Both the position numbers and the translations under genes were made by a program. Positions 8,783 to 17,837 of a stretch of 52,199 nt of DNA are shown here, piece by piece. Position 1 is the stretch's first letter, and each line of letters opens with the position of its first letter. A model generated the notes under the pieces. It was not told the DNA's origin. It saw only the letters and a list, made by a program, of their open reading frames with translations, and ran no database searches. The stretch comes from Pseudomonas sp. A-1. GTDB lineage: Bacteria; Pseudomonadota; Gammaproteobacteria; Pseudomonadales; Pseudomonadaceae. The stretch covers positions 1 to 52,199 of the forward strand of contig NZ_SSTC01000026.1 of the NCBI RefSeq assembly GCF_004801855.1, read 5' to 3'.

Positions 8783-9574
8783 ATGACCGACCTTGCGAAA
8801 CGCTTTCCCCTGCTCCAGCGCCAGCCCGATCTGCGCGGCTGGGCGGTGCCGGCCGGCCTGGTGCTGCTCTGGTGGCTGGCCACCGCGCTGCAGTGGGTGG
8901 ACACCAAGCTGGTCGCCAGCCCGCCGGCGGTGGTCGACGCCGCCTGGCAGGCCGCCGTCAGCGGCGAGCTATGGCATAACCTCGGAGCCAGCCTGCAGCG
9001 CAACCTCGCCGGCTTCGTCCTCGGCGGGCTGATCGGCCTCGCCTTCGGTACCCTGCTCGGTCTGTCGCGGCTGGCCGAACGGCTGGTCGGCCCGACCTTC
9101 CACGCCGCCAAGCAGATCGCTCTGTTCGCCTGGATCCCGCTGCTGTCGGCCTGGTTCGGCTTCGGCGAGCCGGCCAAGGTGGCGTTCATTGCCCTGGCGG
9201 TGTTCTACCCGGTGGCGCTGAACAGCTTCGAGGGCATCCGCGCCACCCGCGCCGAGCTGTACGAGGTGGCCCGCGTGCTCGGCCTGTCGCGCGCCCAGCG
9301 GCTGTTCAAGCTGGTGCTCCCCTCCGCCGCGCCGGCGATCTTCACCGGCCTGCACCTGGGGCTGATCTACGCCTGGCTGGCGACCATCGGCGCCGAATAC
9401 TTCTTCTCTGCCGGCCCCGGCATCGGCAACACCATGATCGACGGCCGCGAGCATTTCGAGATGGACCAGGTGCTCTACGGCCTGGTGGTGGTCGGCGCCG
9501 TCGGCCTGCTGCTCAACCGCCTGGCCGCCTGGATCGAGACCCGCAGCCTGGCCTGGCGCGTGCGCCCCCACTGA
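8783..9574 (+). CDS. ABC transporter permease (SsuC/TauC family), second copy
   Basis: A 263-residue permease of the same family as its upstream neighbour. It shows the conserved loop LYEVARVLGLSRAQRLFKLVLPSAAP and the downstream signature GIGNTMIDGREHFEMD. About six transmembrane segments are visible. It starts 13 bases after the previous stop with a GAGGAGC ribosome binding site. The two permeases are distinct in sequence, which argues against a recent duplication and for a heterodimeric channel served by the ATPase encoded next. Confidence 0.87.
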   Translation: MTDLAKRFPLLQRQPDLRGWAVPAGLVLLWWLATALQWVDTKLVASPPAVVDAAWQAAVSGELWHNLGASLQRNLAGFVLGGLIGLAFGTLLGLSRLAERLVGPTFHAAKQIALFAWIPLLSAWFGFGEPAKVAFIALAVFYPVALNSFEGIRATRAELYEVARVLGLSRAQRLFKLVLPSAAPAIFTGLHLGLIYAWLATIGAEYFFSAGPGIGNTMIDGREHFEMDQVLYGLVVVGAVGLLLNRLAAWIETRSLAWRVRPH

Positions 9575-9590
9575 TTGAAGGAAGCAACCC

Positions 9591-10412
9591 ATGAGCAAGA
9601 CCGATTTCCTGACCCTCGACGGGGTCGACAAGCGCTTCGCGGTCAAGGACGGCGAACTCAGCGTGCTGGAGAACATCAGCCTGAACATCCGCCAGGGCGA
9701 GTTCATCAGCATCGTCGGCGGCAGCGGCTGCGGCAAATCCACCCTGCTGCGCCTCTTGGTCGGCCTCGAGGAAGCCAGCGCCGGCCGCCTGCTGCTGGAT
9801 GGCGTGCCGATCCGCGGCACCGATCCCGAGCGCGGCATCGTGTTCCAGGACCACCGCCTGTACCCCTGGCTGAGCGTGGAGGACAATGTGCTGCTGGCGC
9901 TGGCCAACTCGCCGCTCTCCCCAGCCGAACGCCTGGACACCGTGCATAGGCACCTCGAACTGGTCGGCCTGAAGAACTTCACCAGGGCCTATCCGTCCCA
10001 GTTGTCCGGCGGAATGAGCCAGCGCGTGGCCATCGCCCGCGGCCTGGTCAACCGGCCGAAGATCCTCCTGCTCGACGAACCCTTCGGCGCCCTCGACGCC
10101 CTCACCCGCGCCCAGCTGCAGGAAGAGCTGGCGCGCATCTGGCTGGCCGAGGGCATCACCACCGTGCTGGTCACCCACGACGTCGACGAGGCGGTATTCC
10201 TCGGCGACCGGGTGGTGGTGATGGAGCCGCGGCCAGGGCGGATCAAGCGCATCGTCGAGATCGACCCGCCGCACCCGCGCCGCCGCGAGGACTACCGCCT
10301 GGCCGAGCTGCGCAACGACATCCTGCAGGACTTCAGCCAGCACCAGGCCTCGCCGCTGCTGCACCCGCAGCACGAGCAGCGCGCCTTCCGCAGCTACGCC
10401 ATGGCCTGGTAG
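9591..10412 (+). CDS. ABC transporter ATPase (SsuB/TauB family)
   Basis: A 273-residue nucleotide-binding subunit. Walker A GGSGCGKST is near residues 43-51, the Q-loop is in VFQDHRLYPW, the signature motif is LSGGMSQRVAIARGL, Walker B is ILLLDEPFGALD and the switch histidine is in LVTHDVDEA. All catalytic features are intact. It ends the operon of binding protein, MFS, two permeases and ATPase, and powers uptake of a sulfonate-like substrate. A strong terminator follows at 10471-10500. It differs from the SsuB encoded at 16982. Confidence 0.9.
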   Translation: MSKTDFLTLDGVDKRFAVKDGELSVLENISLNIRQGEFISIVGGSGCGKSTLLRLLVGLEEASAGRLLLDGVPIRGTDPERGIVFQDHRLYPWLSVEDNVLLALANSPLSPAERLDTVHRHLELVGLKNFTRAYPSQLSGGMSQRVAIARGLVNRPKILLLDEPFGALDALTRAQLQEELARIWLAEGITTVLVTHDVDEAVFLGDRVVVMEPRPGRIKRIVEIDPPHPRRREDYRLAELRNDILQDFSQHQASPLLHPQHEQRAFRSYAMAW

Positions 10413-10470
10413 CGCGCGGCCGGCGGAGGTTTCGTTAGCGCGCCCGCAGGCCTTTTTCACCCTGAACCAA

Positions 10471-10500
10471 GCGCCGCCGGCAGGTCCGGTGGCGCCTTTT
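10471..10500 (+). terminator. Rho-independent terminator after the ABC operon
   Basis: The stem GCGCCGCCGG / CCGGTGGCGC (one G-T pair) has loop CAGGT and is followed by CTTTT. It separates the ABC operon from the porin gene. Confidence 0.8.
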
Positions 10501-10513
10501 CACGCTCAGATTT

Positions 10514-10529
10514 TTATATTCAAAATAGA
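10514..10529 (+). promoter_or_regulatory. AT-rich upstream element of the porin gene
   Basis: TTATATTCAAAATAGA lies in an AT-rich block (about 10508-10570) upstream of the porin. It resembles the elements at 4066-4081 (minus) and 12293-12310. A candidate CysB or promoter upstream element; no -35/-10 pair could be assigned with confidence. Confidence 0.3.
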
Positions 10530-10680
10530 CATTAAATTCAAATTAATAATTCTTTTTGGAATTACAAAGGTTCACTTAGCCTAGCTCTCGCCGACAACAA
10601 CGTCGCTTCATCAGTCGGCCAGTGACAGCCCATTCGACCACGAAACGCCCGCACGGCCGCCTCACCCAGCATTCGATCAT

Positions 10681-12036
10681 TTGGAGCATCGAGCAATGAA
10701 CAAGTCCACTCTGGCCCTCGCCATTGTGGCGGGCATCGTGGGTCTGCCATCCGTGCAGCAGGCGTCCGCCGCAGGTTTCATCGAAGACAGCAAGGCCAGC
10801 CTCGGTCTGCGCAACTTCTACTTCAACCAGGATATCCGCGACGCCAATGCGCCGTCGGTCAAGGAGTGGGGCCAGGGCTTCGTTCTCAACTACACCTCCG
10901 GCTATACCCAGGGCACCGTGGGCGTCGGTGTGGACGCACTCGGCCTGCTCGGCGTCAAGCTCGACTCCGGCGGCCGCTTCGGCAAGGCCGGCATCGAGCG
11001 CAGCCCCAGCCAGCTGTTCCCGCTGGAAAGCAACGGCAAGGCCGTGGACGAATTCAGCCACCTCGGCCTGACCGGCAAGCTCAGGGTATCGAAGACCGAA
11101 GCGCGCCTCGGCACCCTGCTGCCCAAGCTGCCGGGGGTGGTCTACAACGACGGCCGCCTGCTGCCGCAGACCTACGAGGGCGGCCAGATCACCTCCAACG
11201 AGATCGACAACCTGACCCTGATCGGCGGCCAGCTGGAACACACCAAGCTGCGCGCCTCCAGCGACCGCGAAAGCCTGAGCGCCGCCGGCCCCAACAAGCC
11301 GGACACCAACAAGTTCTACTACGGCGGCGCCGACTACCGGATCGGCAAGAACCTGCTGCTGCAGTACTACTACGGCAACCTCGAGGACTACTACCAGCAG
11401 CATTTCCTCGGCCTGACCCATACCCTGGCCCTGCCGCTGGGCAGCCTGGTCAGCGACCTGCGCTATTTCGACAGCAGCTCCGACGGCAAGAATGCCAGCG
11501 CCGCCGGGCGTGCCGAGGGCTGGTCGGTCGGCGGCGACCTGGGCCGGCAGGCCGGCGACCCGCACAAGGGCGAGATCGACAGCCAGCTGTCGAGCGCCCA
11601 GTTCACCTGGAAGGTCGGCGGCCACGCCCTGGGCCTCGGCTACCAGCACAACGGCGGCGACAGCATCCTCGGCCTGCTCAACCAGGGCGCCGGGGTCAGC
11701 GGCTACACCATCGCCGAGCGGCAGATCGGCGGCTTCCGCGCCCCGGGCGCCGACGTGTGGATCGCCTCCTACGCCTACGACTTCGCCGCCCTCGGCGTAC
11801 CGGGCCTGACCGCCAGGGCGATCTACAACAAGGGCGTCGACTACGACGTGGCCAACAGCTCCAGCGATGTCGGCGAGTGGGAGCGCGACCTGCGCGTCGA
11901 CTACGTGGTGCAGGGTGGCGCACTCAAGGGCCTCGGCTTTGCCTGGCTGAACGCCTCTCTGCGCAGCGACCTGGCCAGCCAGCGCGACGTCGACGAGAAC
12001 CGCCTGATCGTCAGCTACAGCCTGCCGCTGCTGTAA
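10681..12036 (+). CDS. OprD-family outer-membrane porin
   Basis: A 451-residue precursor with a signal peptide ending near QQASA-AG (about residue 24) and a long beta-strand pattern. It opens with the OprD-like sequence GFIEDSKASLGLRNFYFNQDIRD and has LPGVVYNDGRLLPQTYEGGQITS, both hallmarks of the family. It ends in an aromatic-poor LPLL rather than the usual terminal Phe/Tyr. OprD porins are substrate-selective 18-stranded channels for small anions or amino acids. Its position between two sulfonate ABC systems and lsfA suggests it admits organosulfur compounds; that is inference. It stands between two terminators and so is probably a single-gene transcript under its own promoter. Confidence 0.9.
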   Translation: MEHRAMNKSTLALAIVAGIVGLPSVQQASAAGFIEDSKASLGLRNFYFNQDIRDANAPSVKEWGQGFVLNYTSGYTQGTVGVGVDALGLLGVKLDSGGRFGKAGIERSPSQLFPLESNGKAVDEFSHLGLTGKLRVSKTEARLGTLLPKLPGVVYNDGRLLPQTYEGGQITSNEIDNLTLIGGQLEHTKLRASSDRESLSAAGPNKPDTNKFYYGGADYRIGKNLLLQYYYGNLEDYYQQHFLGLTHTLALPLGSLVSDLRYFDSSSDGKNASAAGRAEGWSVGGDLGRQAGDPHKGEIDSQLSSAQFTWKVGGHALGLGYQHNGGDSILGLLNQGAGVSGYTIAERQIGGFRAPGADVWIASYAYDFAALGVPGLTARAIYNKGVDYDVANSSSDVGEWERDLRVDYVVQGGALKGLGFAWLNASLRSDLASQRDVDENRLIVSYSLPLL

Positions 12037-12073
12037 GCCCGCTCGGCAGCGACAGCGCCCTGCTGCCACCGAC

Positions 12074-12104
12074 AAAGCCCGTCGGAATTCTCCGTCGGGC
12101 TTTT
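12074..12104 (+). terminator. Rho-independent terminator after the porin gene
   Basis: AAAGCCCGTCGG and CCGTCGGGCTTT pair with one T-T mismatch around a short loop, ending in TTTT, 38 bases after the porin stop. The rest of the 12037-12402 gap holds an AT-rich promoter region and no gene. Confidence 0.8.
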
Positions 12105-12292
12105 GCCGCTCCGCCGCTTCAGGCGACTGCAGGCCAGCATGGAAGAAGCAAGCAGTCGCTTCATCGGGCACCCCCTGGGGGCAGGACAAAGAAAAGCGGG
12201 ACTATAGGAAAGCCCGCTTATTCCATAAAAGAACATTTTGTTTCTTGACTAGTTCCTGGATGCATAAGCAAGTCCGGGCCTGACGGCCAGCC

Positions 12293-12310
12293 TTATATTT
12301 CCAAAAAGAA
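12293..12310 (+). promoter_or_regulatory. AT-rich upstream element of lsfA
   Basis: TTATATTTCCAAAAAGAA begins an AT-rich block that runs to about 12350, roughly 50-110 bases before the lsfA start. It resembles the porin and sfnR upstream elements. LsfA is known in pseudomonads as a sulfate-starvation-induced protein, so control by CysB is plausible. Confidence 0.35.
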
Positions 12311-12402
12311 TTAGAAAATAGAAATTTATTCTTTTTAATCCTGAAAAATCCTGCGCATAGTGATCTCCACCCAAGGACATTCCCCTTCTGAGGAGCAGAA
12401 CC

Positions 12403-13041
12403 ATGAGCATCCGCCTCGGCGACATCGCCCCCGACTTCGAACAGGAATCCAGCGTCGGCCGCATCCGTTTCCACGAGTGGCTCGGCGACAGCTGGGGCAT
12501 CCTGTTCTCCCACCCGGCCGACTTCACCCCGGTGTGCACCACCGAGCTGGGCTTCACCGCCAAGCTGAAGGACGAGTTCGCCAAGCGCGGCATCAAGGCC
12601 ATCGCCCTGTCGGTCGACCCGGTGGACTCGCACCTCAAGTGGATCGAGGACATCGAGGAGACCCAGGACACCCAGGTCAACTTCCCGATCCTGGCCGACG
12701 CCGACCGCAAGGTCTCCGACCTCTACGACCTGATCCACCCGAACGCCAACGACACCCTGACCGTGCGCTCGCTGTTCATCATCGACCCGGCCAAGAAGGT
12801 ACGCCTGATCATCACCTACCCGGCCAGCACCGGGCGCAACTTCCACGAGATCCTGCGGGTGATCGACTCGCTGCAGCTGACCGACCACCACAAGGTCGCC
12901 ACCCCGGCCAACTGGCAGGACGGCGACGAGGTGGTGATCGTGCCCTCGCTCAAGGACGAGGCGGAGATCCAGCAGCGCTTCCCGAAAGGCTACCGCGCGG
13001 TGAAGCCCTATCTGCGCCTGACGCCGCAGCCGAACCGCTGA
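12403..13041 (+). CDS. lsfA: 1-Cys peroxiredoxin LsfA
   Basis: A 212-residue Prx6-type peroxiredoxin that reduces peroxides with a single peroxidatic cysteine. The catalytic motif FTPVCTTE puts the cysteine at residue 45 and the assisting threonine at 42. No resolving cysteine is present. Length and sequence match LsfA, the sulfonate-utilisation-associated peroxiredoxin of Pseudomonas. The start ATG follows GAGGAG. In Pseudomonas lsfA heads the ssu region, as it does here. It presumably protects against peroxide made by reduced flavin during oxygenolytic desulfonation. A terminator at 13086-13117 lies between it and ssuE, so ssu expression needs read-through or a promoter hidden in that short gap. 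Confidence 0.93.
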   Translation: MSIRLGDIAPDFEQESSVGRIRFHEWLGDSWGILFSHPADFTPVCTTELGFTAKLKDEFAKRGIKAIALSVDPVDSHLKWIEDIEETQDTQVNFPILADADRKVSDLYDLIHPNANDTLTVRSLFIIDPAKKVRLIITYPASTGRNFHEILRVIDSLQLTDHHKVATPANWQDGDEVVIVPSLKDEAEIQQRFPKGYRAVKPYLRLTPQPNR

Positions 13042-13085
13042 GTTTCGACACCAAGGTTTCAACCCTCAAGCCACGCATGGGGTTC

Positions 13086-13117
13086 GGGGCCTGCCAGGCA
13101 GAACAGGCCCCTTTTTT
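13086..13117 (+). terminator. Strong hairpin between lsfA and ssuE
   Basis: A perfect 8-bp stem GGGGCCTG / CAGGCCCC is followed by six T. Only 23 bases remain before the ssuE ATG, so it may act as an attenuator that sets lsfA expression above ssu expression. Confidence 0.85.
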
Positions 13118-13140
13118 ATTCACACGAAAAGGAAATAGCG

Positions 13141-13728
13141 ATGCTGGTCGTATCCCTTTCCGGCAGCCCCTCCCTGCAGTCGCGCTCCGTCGGCCTGCTG
13201 GAATGGTCGCGCCGCTGGTTGAGCGCGCGCGGTGTTGAGGTAGTCAGTTTCGGCGTGCGCGACTTCACCGCCGAGGACCTCCTCTACGGGCGCTTCGACA
13301 GCCCGCAGGTGGTCGAACTGGCCGAGCGCGTGCGCGCCGCCGATGGCCTGCTGGTCGCCACGCCGGTGTACAAGGCCGCCTATTCCGGTGCGCTGAAGAC
13401 CCTGCTCGACCTGCTGCCCGAGCGCGCCCTGGCCCACCAGGTGGTGCTGCCGCTGGCCACCGCCGGCAGCCCGTCGCACCTGCTGGCGCTGGACTACGCG
13501 CTCAAGCCCGTGCTGGCCGCACTGAAGGCCGAAGAAGTGCTGCAGGGCGTGTTCGCCGACGATCGCCAGACTCGCTACGAAGAGGGCCGCGTGGTCCTCA
13601 GCGAGGAACTGGAACAGCGTCTGGAGGCGGCACTGGAACAGTTCTACCAGGCGCTGGTACGCCGTCCGCGCCATCTGCAGCCGGGGCAGCTCGAACAGCA
13701 GCTGCTCGGCGCCCGCTGGAGCGTCTGA
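13141..13728 (+). CDS. ssuE: NADPH-dependent FMN reductase SsuE
   Basis: A 195-residue flavodoxin-fold reductase that supplies FMNH2 to SsuD, and possibly to the NtaA-type monooxygenase encoded at 2477. The FMN phosphate loop [10 protein letters not shown] is at about residues 7-16. The motif [20 protein letters not shown] is diagnostic of SsuE/MsuE. The length matches the family. The start ATG follows AAGGAA. It heads the ssuEADCBF operon. Confidence 0.93.
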   Translation: MLVVSLSGSPSLQSRSVGLLEWSRRWLSARGVEVVSFGVRDFTAEDLLYGRFDSPQVVELAERVRAADGLLVATPVYKAAYSGALKTLLDLLPERALAHQVVLPLATAGSPSHLLALDYALKPVLAALKAEEVLQGVFADDRQTRYEEGRVVLSEELEQRLEAALEQFYQALVRRPRHLQPGQLEQQLLGARWSV

Positions 13729-13877
13729 ACCACGATTCCCCTCCGGGCGAGCGCTCCCGCGCAGCCCATGCTTTTTTGCCCTCCCCCACACGGGGCGAGG
13801 CACTTGAAAGTCCTCACTCGTCCGTCAACGGACCGGCAGGCATCCACCACTACCGACTTGCATACAAGGAGAGCGCC

Positions 13878-14843
13878 ATGCGCACCCCCTACCTGCGTCG
13901 CGGACTGGTCGCCCTGCTGGCTGCAGCGATCTCCTCCGCCGCCCTCGCCGCCGATGACGCCGACAACACCCTGCGCATCGGCTACCAGAAATACGGCACC
14001 CTGGTCCTGCTCAAGGCCAAGGGCAGCCTGGAACAGCGCCTCGCCGAACAGGGCGTGAAGGTGCAGTGGACCGAGTTCCCCGGCGGCCCGCAGCTGCTGG
14101 AAGGCCTCAACGTCGGCTCGATCGACTTCGGCGTGACCGGCGAGACCCCGCCGGTGTTCGCCCAGGCCGCCGGCGCCGACCTGCGCTACGTCGCCTACGA
14201 GCCGCCGGCACCCACCGGCGAGGCGATCCTGGTGCCCAAGGATTCGCCGATCAGGAACGTGGCCGAGCTGAAGGGCAAGAAGGTCGCCCTCAACAAGGGC
14301 TCCAACGTGCACTACCTGCTGGTGCGCGCCCTGGAGGATGCCGGCCTGTCGATCACCGACATCACCCCGGCATACCTGCCGCCGGCCGACGCCCGCGCCG
14401 CCTTCGAGCGCGGCAGCGTCGATGCCTGGGTGATCTGGGACCCCTTCCAGGCCGCCGCCGAGCAGCAACTGGCGGCGCGCACCCTGCGCGACGGCAGCGG
14501 CCTGGTCGACAACCACCAGTTCTACCTGGCCAGCGGCAGCTACGCCCAGCAGCACCCGCAGGTGGTCGGCGCGCTGATCGAGGAAATCCGCGCCATCGGC
14601 GAGGAAGCCAAGGCCGATCCGGCCAGGGTCACCGCGCAGGTCGCCCCGCTGATCGGCCTGCCGGCCGAGATCACCCACAAGGCCGTCGCCCGCCAGGGCT
14701 ACGGCGCCCAGCCGCTGACTCCGGCAGTGGTGGAAGCCCAGCAGAAGATCGCCGACACCTTCGCCGACCTCAAGCTGATTCCCAGGCGCCTGAGCATCAA
14801 GGACGTGGTCTGGACGCCGCCAGCCAAGGTCGCCCAGCAGTAA
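13878..14843 (+). CDS. ssuA: Aliphatic sulfonate-binding protein SsuA
   Basis: A 321-residue periplasmic binding-protein precursor. The signal peptide is MRTPYLRRGL through SSAALA (about residues 1-23). The mature part shows the SsuA pattern: IGYQKYGTLVLLKAKGSLE, SIDFGVTGETPPVFAQAAGA and ALNKGSNVHYLLVRAL. The start at 13878 was chosen because it gives a proper signal peptide and follows AAGGAGAGCGCC; the frame is open to 13776, but that would put 34 extra residues before the signal. It delivers alkanesulfonates to SsuBC. A hairpin after the stop (14849-14873) may stabilise the upstream mRNA. Confidence 0.93.
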   Translation: MRTPYLRRGLVALLAAAISSAALAADDADNTLRIGYQKYGTLVLLKAKGSLEQRLAEQGVKVQWTEFPGGPQLLEGLNVGSIDFGVTGETPPVFAQAAGADLRYVAYEPPAPTGEAILVPKDSPIRNVAELKGKKVALNKGSNVHYLLVRALEDAGLSITDITPAYLPPADARAAFERGSVDAWVIWDPFQAAAEQQLAARTLRDGSGLVDNHQFYLASGSYAQQHPQVVGALIEEIRAIGEEAKADPARVTAQVAPLIGLPAEITHKAVARQGYGAQPLTPAVVEAQQKIADTFADLKLIPRRLSIKDVVWTPPAKVAQQ

Positions 14844-14848
14844 GCCCG

Positions 14849-14873
14849 CAGGCGGGCGCTGCGCGTCCGCCTG
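14849..14873 (+). other. Intercistronic hairpin between ssuA and ssuD
   Basis: CAGGCGGGCGC and GCGTCCGCCTG pair with one mismatch around the loop TGC, right after the ssuA stop and with no T-run. Such hairpins often protect the upstream mRNA and so raise the yield of binding protein; that role is inferred. Confidence 0.5.
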
Positions 14874-14942
14874 AACTCCTTTCCCGAATCATCGCGCGCA
14901 TGAGCCAAGCCCCCACGCGCGCCCGCATGAAGGATTATTGCG

Positions 14943-16091
14943 ATGAGTCTGAACATCTTCTGGTTTCTCCCCACCCACGGCGACGGCCACTACCTGGGCA
15001 CCGCCGAGGGCGCCCGCGCCGTCGACCACGGCTACCTGACCCAGGTGGCGCAGGCCGCCGACCGCCTCGGCTTCGGCGGCGTGCTGATCCCCACCGGGCG
15101 CTCCTGCGAGGACTCCTGGCTGGTCGCCGCCTCGCTGATCCCGGCCACCCAGCGCCTGAAGTTCCTGGTCGCCCTGCGTCCGGGGATCATCTCGCCGACC
15201 GTGGCCGCGCGCCAGGCGGCGACCCTCGACCGCCTGTCCAATGGCCGCGCGCTGTTCAACCTGGTCACCGGCGGCGATCCGGACGAGCTGGCCGGAGACG
15301 GCCTGCACCTGTCGCACGCCGAGCGCTACGAGGCCGCCGACGAATTCACCCGCGTGTGGAAGCGCGTGCTGAGCGGCGAGACCGTCGACCTCGACGGCAA
15401 GCACATCCAGATCAAGGGCGCCAAGCTGCTCTACCCGCCGATCCAGCAGCCGCACCCACCGCTGTACTTCGGCGGCTCCTCGGAGGCCGCCCACGAGCTG
15501 GCCGCCGAGCAGGTCGACCTGTACCTGACCTGGGGCGAGCCGCTGCAGGCGGTGGCCGAGAAGATCGCCGACGTGCGTGCGCGCGCCGCCAGGCACGGTC
15601 GTAGCGTGAAGTTCGGCATCCGCCTGCACGTGATCGTGCGCGAGACCAACGCCGAGGCCTGGGCCGCCGCCGAGCGGCTGATCAGCCACCTGGACGACGA
15701 CACCATCGCCAAGGCGCAGGCCTCGCTGGCGCGCTTCGACTCGGTCGGCCAGCAGCGCATGGCCGCCCTGCACGGCGGCAAGCGCGACCAGCTGGAAGTG
15801 GCGCCGAACCTGTGGGCCGGCGTCGGCCTGGTGCGCGGCGGCGCCGGCACCGCGCTGGTCGGCGACGGCCCGACCGTGGCGGCGCGGGTCAAGGAGTACG
15901 CGGATCTCGGCATCGACACCTTCGTGTTCTCCGGCTATCCGCACCTGGAGGAATCCTACCGGGTCGCCGAGCTGCTGTTCCCGCACCTGGATATCGCCCA
16001 GCCGCAGCGTCCCGAGAGCCGCGGCTACGTCAGCCCGTTCGGCGAGATGATCTCCAGCGACATCCTGCCCAAGGCAGCAGCGCAGAGCTGA
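14943..16091 (+). CDS. ssuD: FMNH2-dependent alkanesulfonate monooxygenase SsuD
   Basis: A 382-residue luciferase-like monooxygenase that cleaves C1 and longer alkanesulfonates to aldehyde and sulfite with FMNH2 and O2. The N-terminus [19 protein letters not shown], the conserved active-region cysteine in GRSCEDSW (residue 55) and the [18 protein letters not shown] loop identify SsuD. The length equals that of the E. coli enzyme within one residue. It depends on SsuE for reduced flavin. The ribosome binding site is weak (AAGGATTATTGCG). A 61-bp inverted repeat sits between it and ssuC. Confidence 0.95.
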   Translation: MSLNIFWFLPTHGDGHYLGTAEGARAVDHGYLTQVAQAADRLGFGGVLIPTGRSCEDSWLVAASLIPATQRLKFLVALRPGIISPTVAARQAATLDRLSNGRALFNLVTGGDPDELAGDGLHLSHAERYEAADEFTRVWKRVLSGETVDLDGKHIQIKGAKLLYPPIQQPHPPLYFGGSSEAAHELAAEQVDLYLTWGEPLQAVAEKIADVRARAARHGRSVKFGIRLHVIVRETNAEAWAAAERLISHLDDDTIAKAQASLARFDSVGQQRMAALHGGKRDQLEVAPNLWAGVGLVRGGAGTALVGDGPTVAARVKEYADLGIDTFVFSGYPHLEESYRVAELLFPHLDIAQPQRPESRGYVSPFGEMISSDILPKAAAQS

Positions 16092-16120
16092 GGCCGCGAA
16101 CCCCGCTCGCCGGAGCACGT

Positions 16121-16181
16121 TGTAGGGGCGAATTCATTCGCCCACCACGGCCTGCTCCAGGCGAATGAATTCGCCCCTACA
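16121..16181. repeat. Extragenic inverted repeat, GTAGGGGCGAATTC family (copy 1)
   Basis: Two perfect 22-base arms, starting TGTAGGGGCGAATTC and ending in GCCCCTACA, flank a 17-base loop. It fills most of the ssuD-ssuC gap and ends 12 bases before the ssuC ATG. Copies 2 and 3 are at 43032-43090 and 51988-52046. The arm sequence is conserved and the loop is not, as expected of a mobile REP/MITE-like element. Confidence 0.9.
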
Positions 16182-16193
16182 CGAGTTGGCATC

Positions 16194-16985
16194 ATGAGTA
16201 CGCGCAATACCGAGAAACTCCTCCTGCGCCTGGCGCCCTGGGCGCTGCCGGTCCTGCTGCTCGGCGTCTGGCAGCTGGCCGCAAGCAGCGGCTGGCTGTC
16301 CAGCCGCATCCTGCCGGCGCCCAGCGCCGTGGCCGTCGCCGGCTGGGCGCTGCTGAGCAGCGGCGAGCTGTGGCAGCACCTGGCGATCAGCGGCTGGCGC
16401 GCCGGCATCGGCTTCGTCATCGGCGGCAGCCTGGGCCTGGCGCTCGGCTTCGTCACCGGCCTGTCGAAATGGGGCGAACGCCTGCTCGACAGCTCGGTGC
16501 AGATGATCCGCAACGTGCCGCACCTGGCGCTGATCCCGCTGGTGATCCTGTGGTTCGGCATCGACGAGAGCGCGAAGATCTTCCTGGTCGCCCTCGGCAC
16601 CCTGTTCCCCATCTACCTCAACACCTACCACGGCATCCGCAGCGTCGACGCCGGGCTGGTGGAGATGGCACGCAGCTACGGCCTGTCGGGCTTCGCCCTG
16701 TTCCGCCAGGTGATCCTGCCCGGCGCCCTGCCGTCGATCCTGGTGGGCGTGCGCTTCGCCCTCGGTTTCATGTGGCTGACGCTGATCGTCGCCGAAACCA
16801 TCTCCGCCAACGCCGGCATCGGCTACCTGGCGATGAACGCCCGCGAGTTCCTGCAGACCGACGTGGTGGTGCTGGCGATCCTGCTCTACGCGGTGCTCGG
16901 CAAGTTGGCCGATGTCGCCGCCCGCAGCCTGGAACGCGCCTGGCTACGCTGGCACCCGGCCTACCAGCAAGGAGGTGCCAAATGA
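16194..16985 (+). CDS. ssuC: Aliphatic sulfonate ABC permease SsuC
   Basis: A 263-residue inner-membrane permease with about six transmembrane segments and the ATPase-contact loop [27 protein letters not shown]. It pairs with SsuB and SsuA to import alkanesulfonates. The start ATG has only a poor upstream site (GAGTTGGCATC), because the inverted repeat lies immediately upstream. Its stop overlaps the ssuB start in an ATGA. Confidence 0.93.
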   Translation: MSTRNTEKLLLRLAPWALPVLLLGVWQLAASSGWLSSRILPAPSAVAVAGWALLSSGELWQHLAISGWRAGIGFVIGGSLGLALGFVTGLSKWGERLLDSSVQMIRNVPHLALIPLVILWFGIDESAKIFLVALGTLFPIYLNTYHGIRSVDAGLVEMARSYGLSGFALFRQVILPGALPSILVGVRFALGFMWLTLIVAETISANAGIGYLAMNAREFLQTDVVVLAILLYAVLGKLADVAARSLERAWLRWHPAYQQGGAK

Positions 16986-17779
16986 GCACCCAGGATCTGA
17001 AGCGCGGCATTCCGCTGCACCTGCAGGGTGTGGCCAAGGCCTTCGGCGAGCGCACGGTGCTGCATGGCATCGACCTGCACATCCCCGCCGGCCAGTTCGT
17101 CGCCGTGGTCGGCCGCAGCGGCTGCGGCAAGAGCACCCTTCTGCGCCTGCTGGCCGGACTGGACCATGCCACTTCCAGCGAACTGCAGGCCGGCAACGCG
17201 CCGCTGGCCGCGGCCCGCGAGGACATCCGCCTGATGTTCCAGGACTCGCGGCTACTGCCGTGGAAACGGGTGATCGACAACGTCGGCCTCGGCCTGTCCG
17301 GCGACTGGAAAAGCCAGGCACTGGAAGCGCTGGCAGCGGTCGGCCTTGGCGAGCGCGCCCACGACTGGCCGGCGGCGCTGTCCGGCGGGCAGAAGCAGCG
17401 CGTGGCGCTGGCCCGCGCGCTGATCCACCGCCCGCGCCTGCTGCTGCTCGACGAGCCGCTCGGCGCGCTGGACGCACTGACCCGCATCGAGATGCAGCAG
17501 TTGATCGAGCGCCTGTGGCAGCAGCACGGCTTCACCGTGCTGCTGGTCACCCACGACGTCAACGAGGCGGTGGCGGTGGCCGACCGGGTGATCCTGATTG
17601 AGGACGGCCGCATCGGCCTCGACCTGCCGATCCCCCTGGCCCGTCCGCGCCCCCGCGCCTCGGCGGCGCTGGCCGCGCTGGAAGCCCGGGTGCTCGAGCG
17701 CGTGCTGGCCCTGCCGGCGCAGGCAGAAACGGCCGAACCCGTATCGCCATTGCCCACGCAGCTGCGCTGGGCCCTTTGA
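16982..17779 (+). CDS. ssuB: Aliphatic sulfonate ABC ATPase SsuB
   Basis: A 265-residue ATPase with Walker [10 protein letters not shown] (about 44-52), Q-loop [10 protein letters not shown], signature [15 protein letters not shown], Walker [13 protein letters not shown] and switch LVTHDVNEA. The ATG overlaps the ssuC stop by four bases and follows AAGGAGGTGCCA, an excellent ribosome binding site. Length and motifs are typical of SsuB. Confidence 0.93.
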   Translation: MSTQDLKRGIPLHLQGVAKAFGERTVLHGIDLHIPAGQFVAVVGRSGCGKSTLLRLLAGLDHATSSELQAGNAPLAAAREDIRLMFQDSRLLPWKRVIDNVGLGLSGDWKSQALEALAAVGLGERAHDWPAALSGGQKQRVALARALIHRPRLLLLDEPLGALDALTRIEMQQLIERLWQQHGFTVLLVTHDVNEAVAVADRVILIEDGRIGLDLPIPLARPRPRASAALAALEARVLERVLALPAQAETAEPVSPLPTQLRWAL

Positions 17780-17837
17780 CCAACCATTCCCAGTCCAAAA
17801 CCACCAGCCTTACCCATACCCCTGAAGGAGCAAGACC

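Noticed and set aside
13776-13877. Upstream extension of ssuA
   Set aside because: It would place 34 residues before a good signal peptide, and the ATG at 13878 has a strong ribosome binding site.
16121-16181. A terminator between ssuD and ssuC
   Set aside because: The hairpin has no T-run, and the same element occurs at two unrelated sites, so it is a dispersed repeat.
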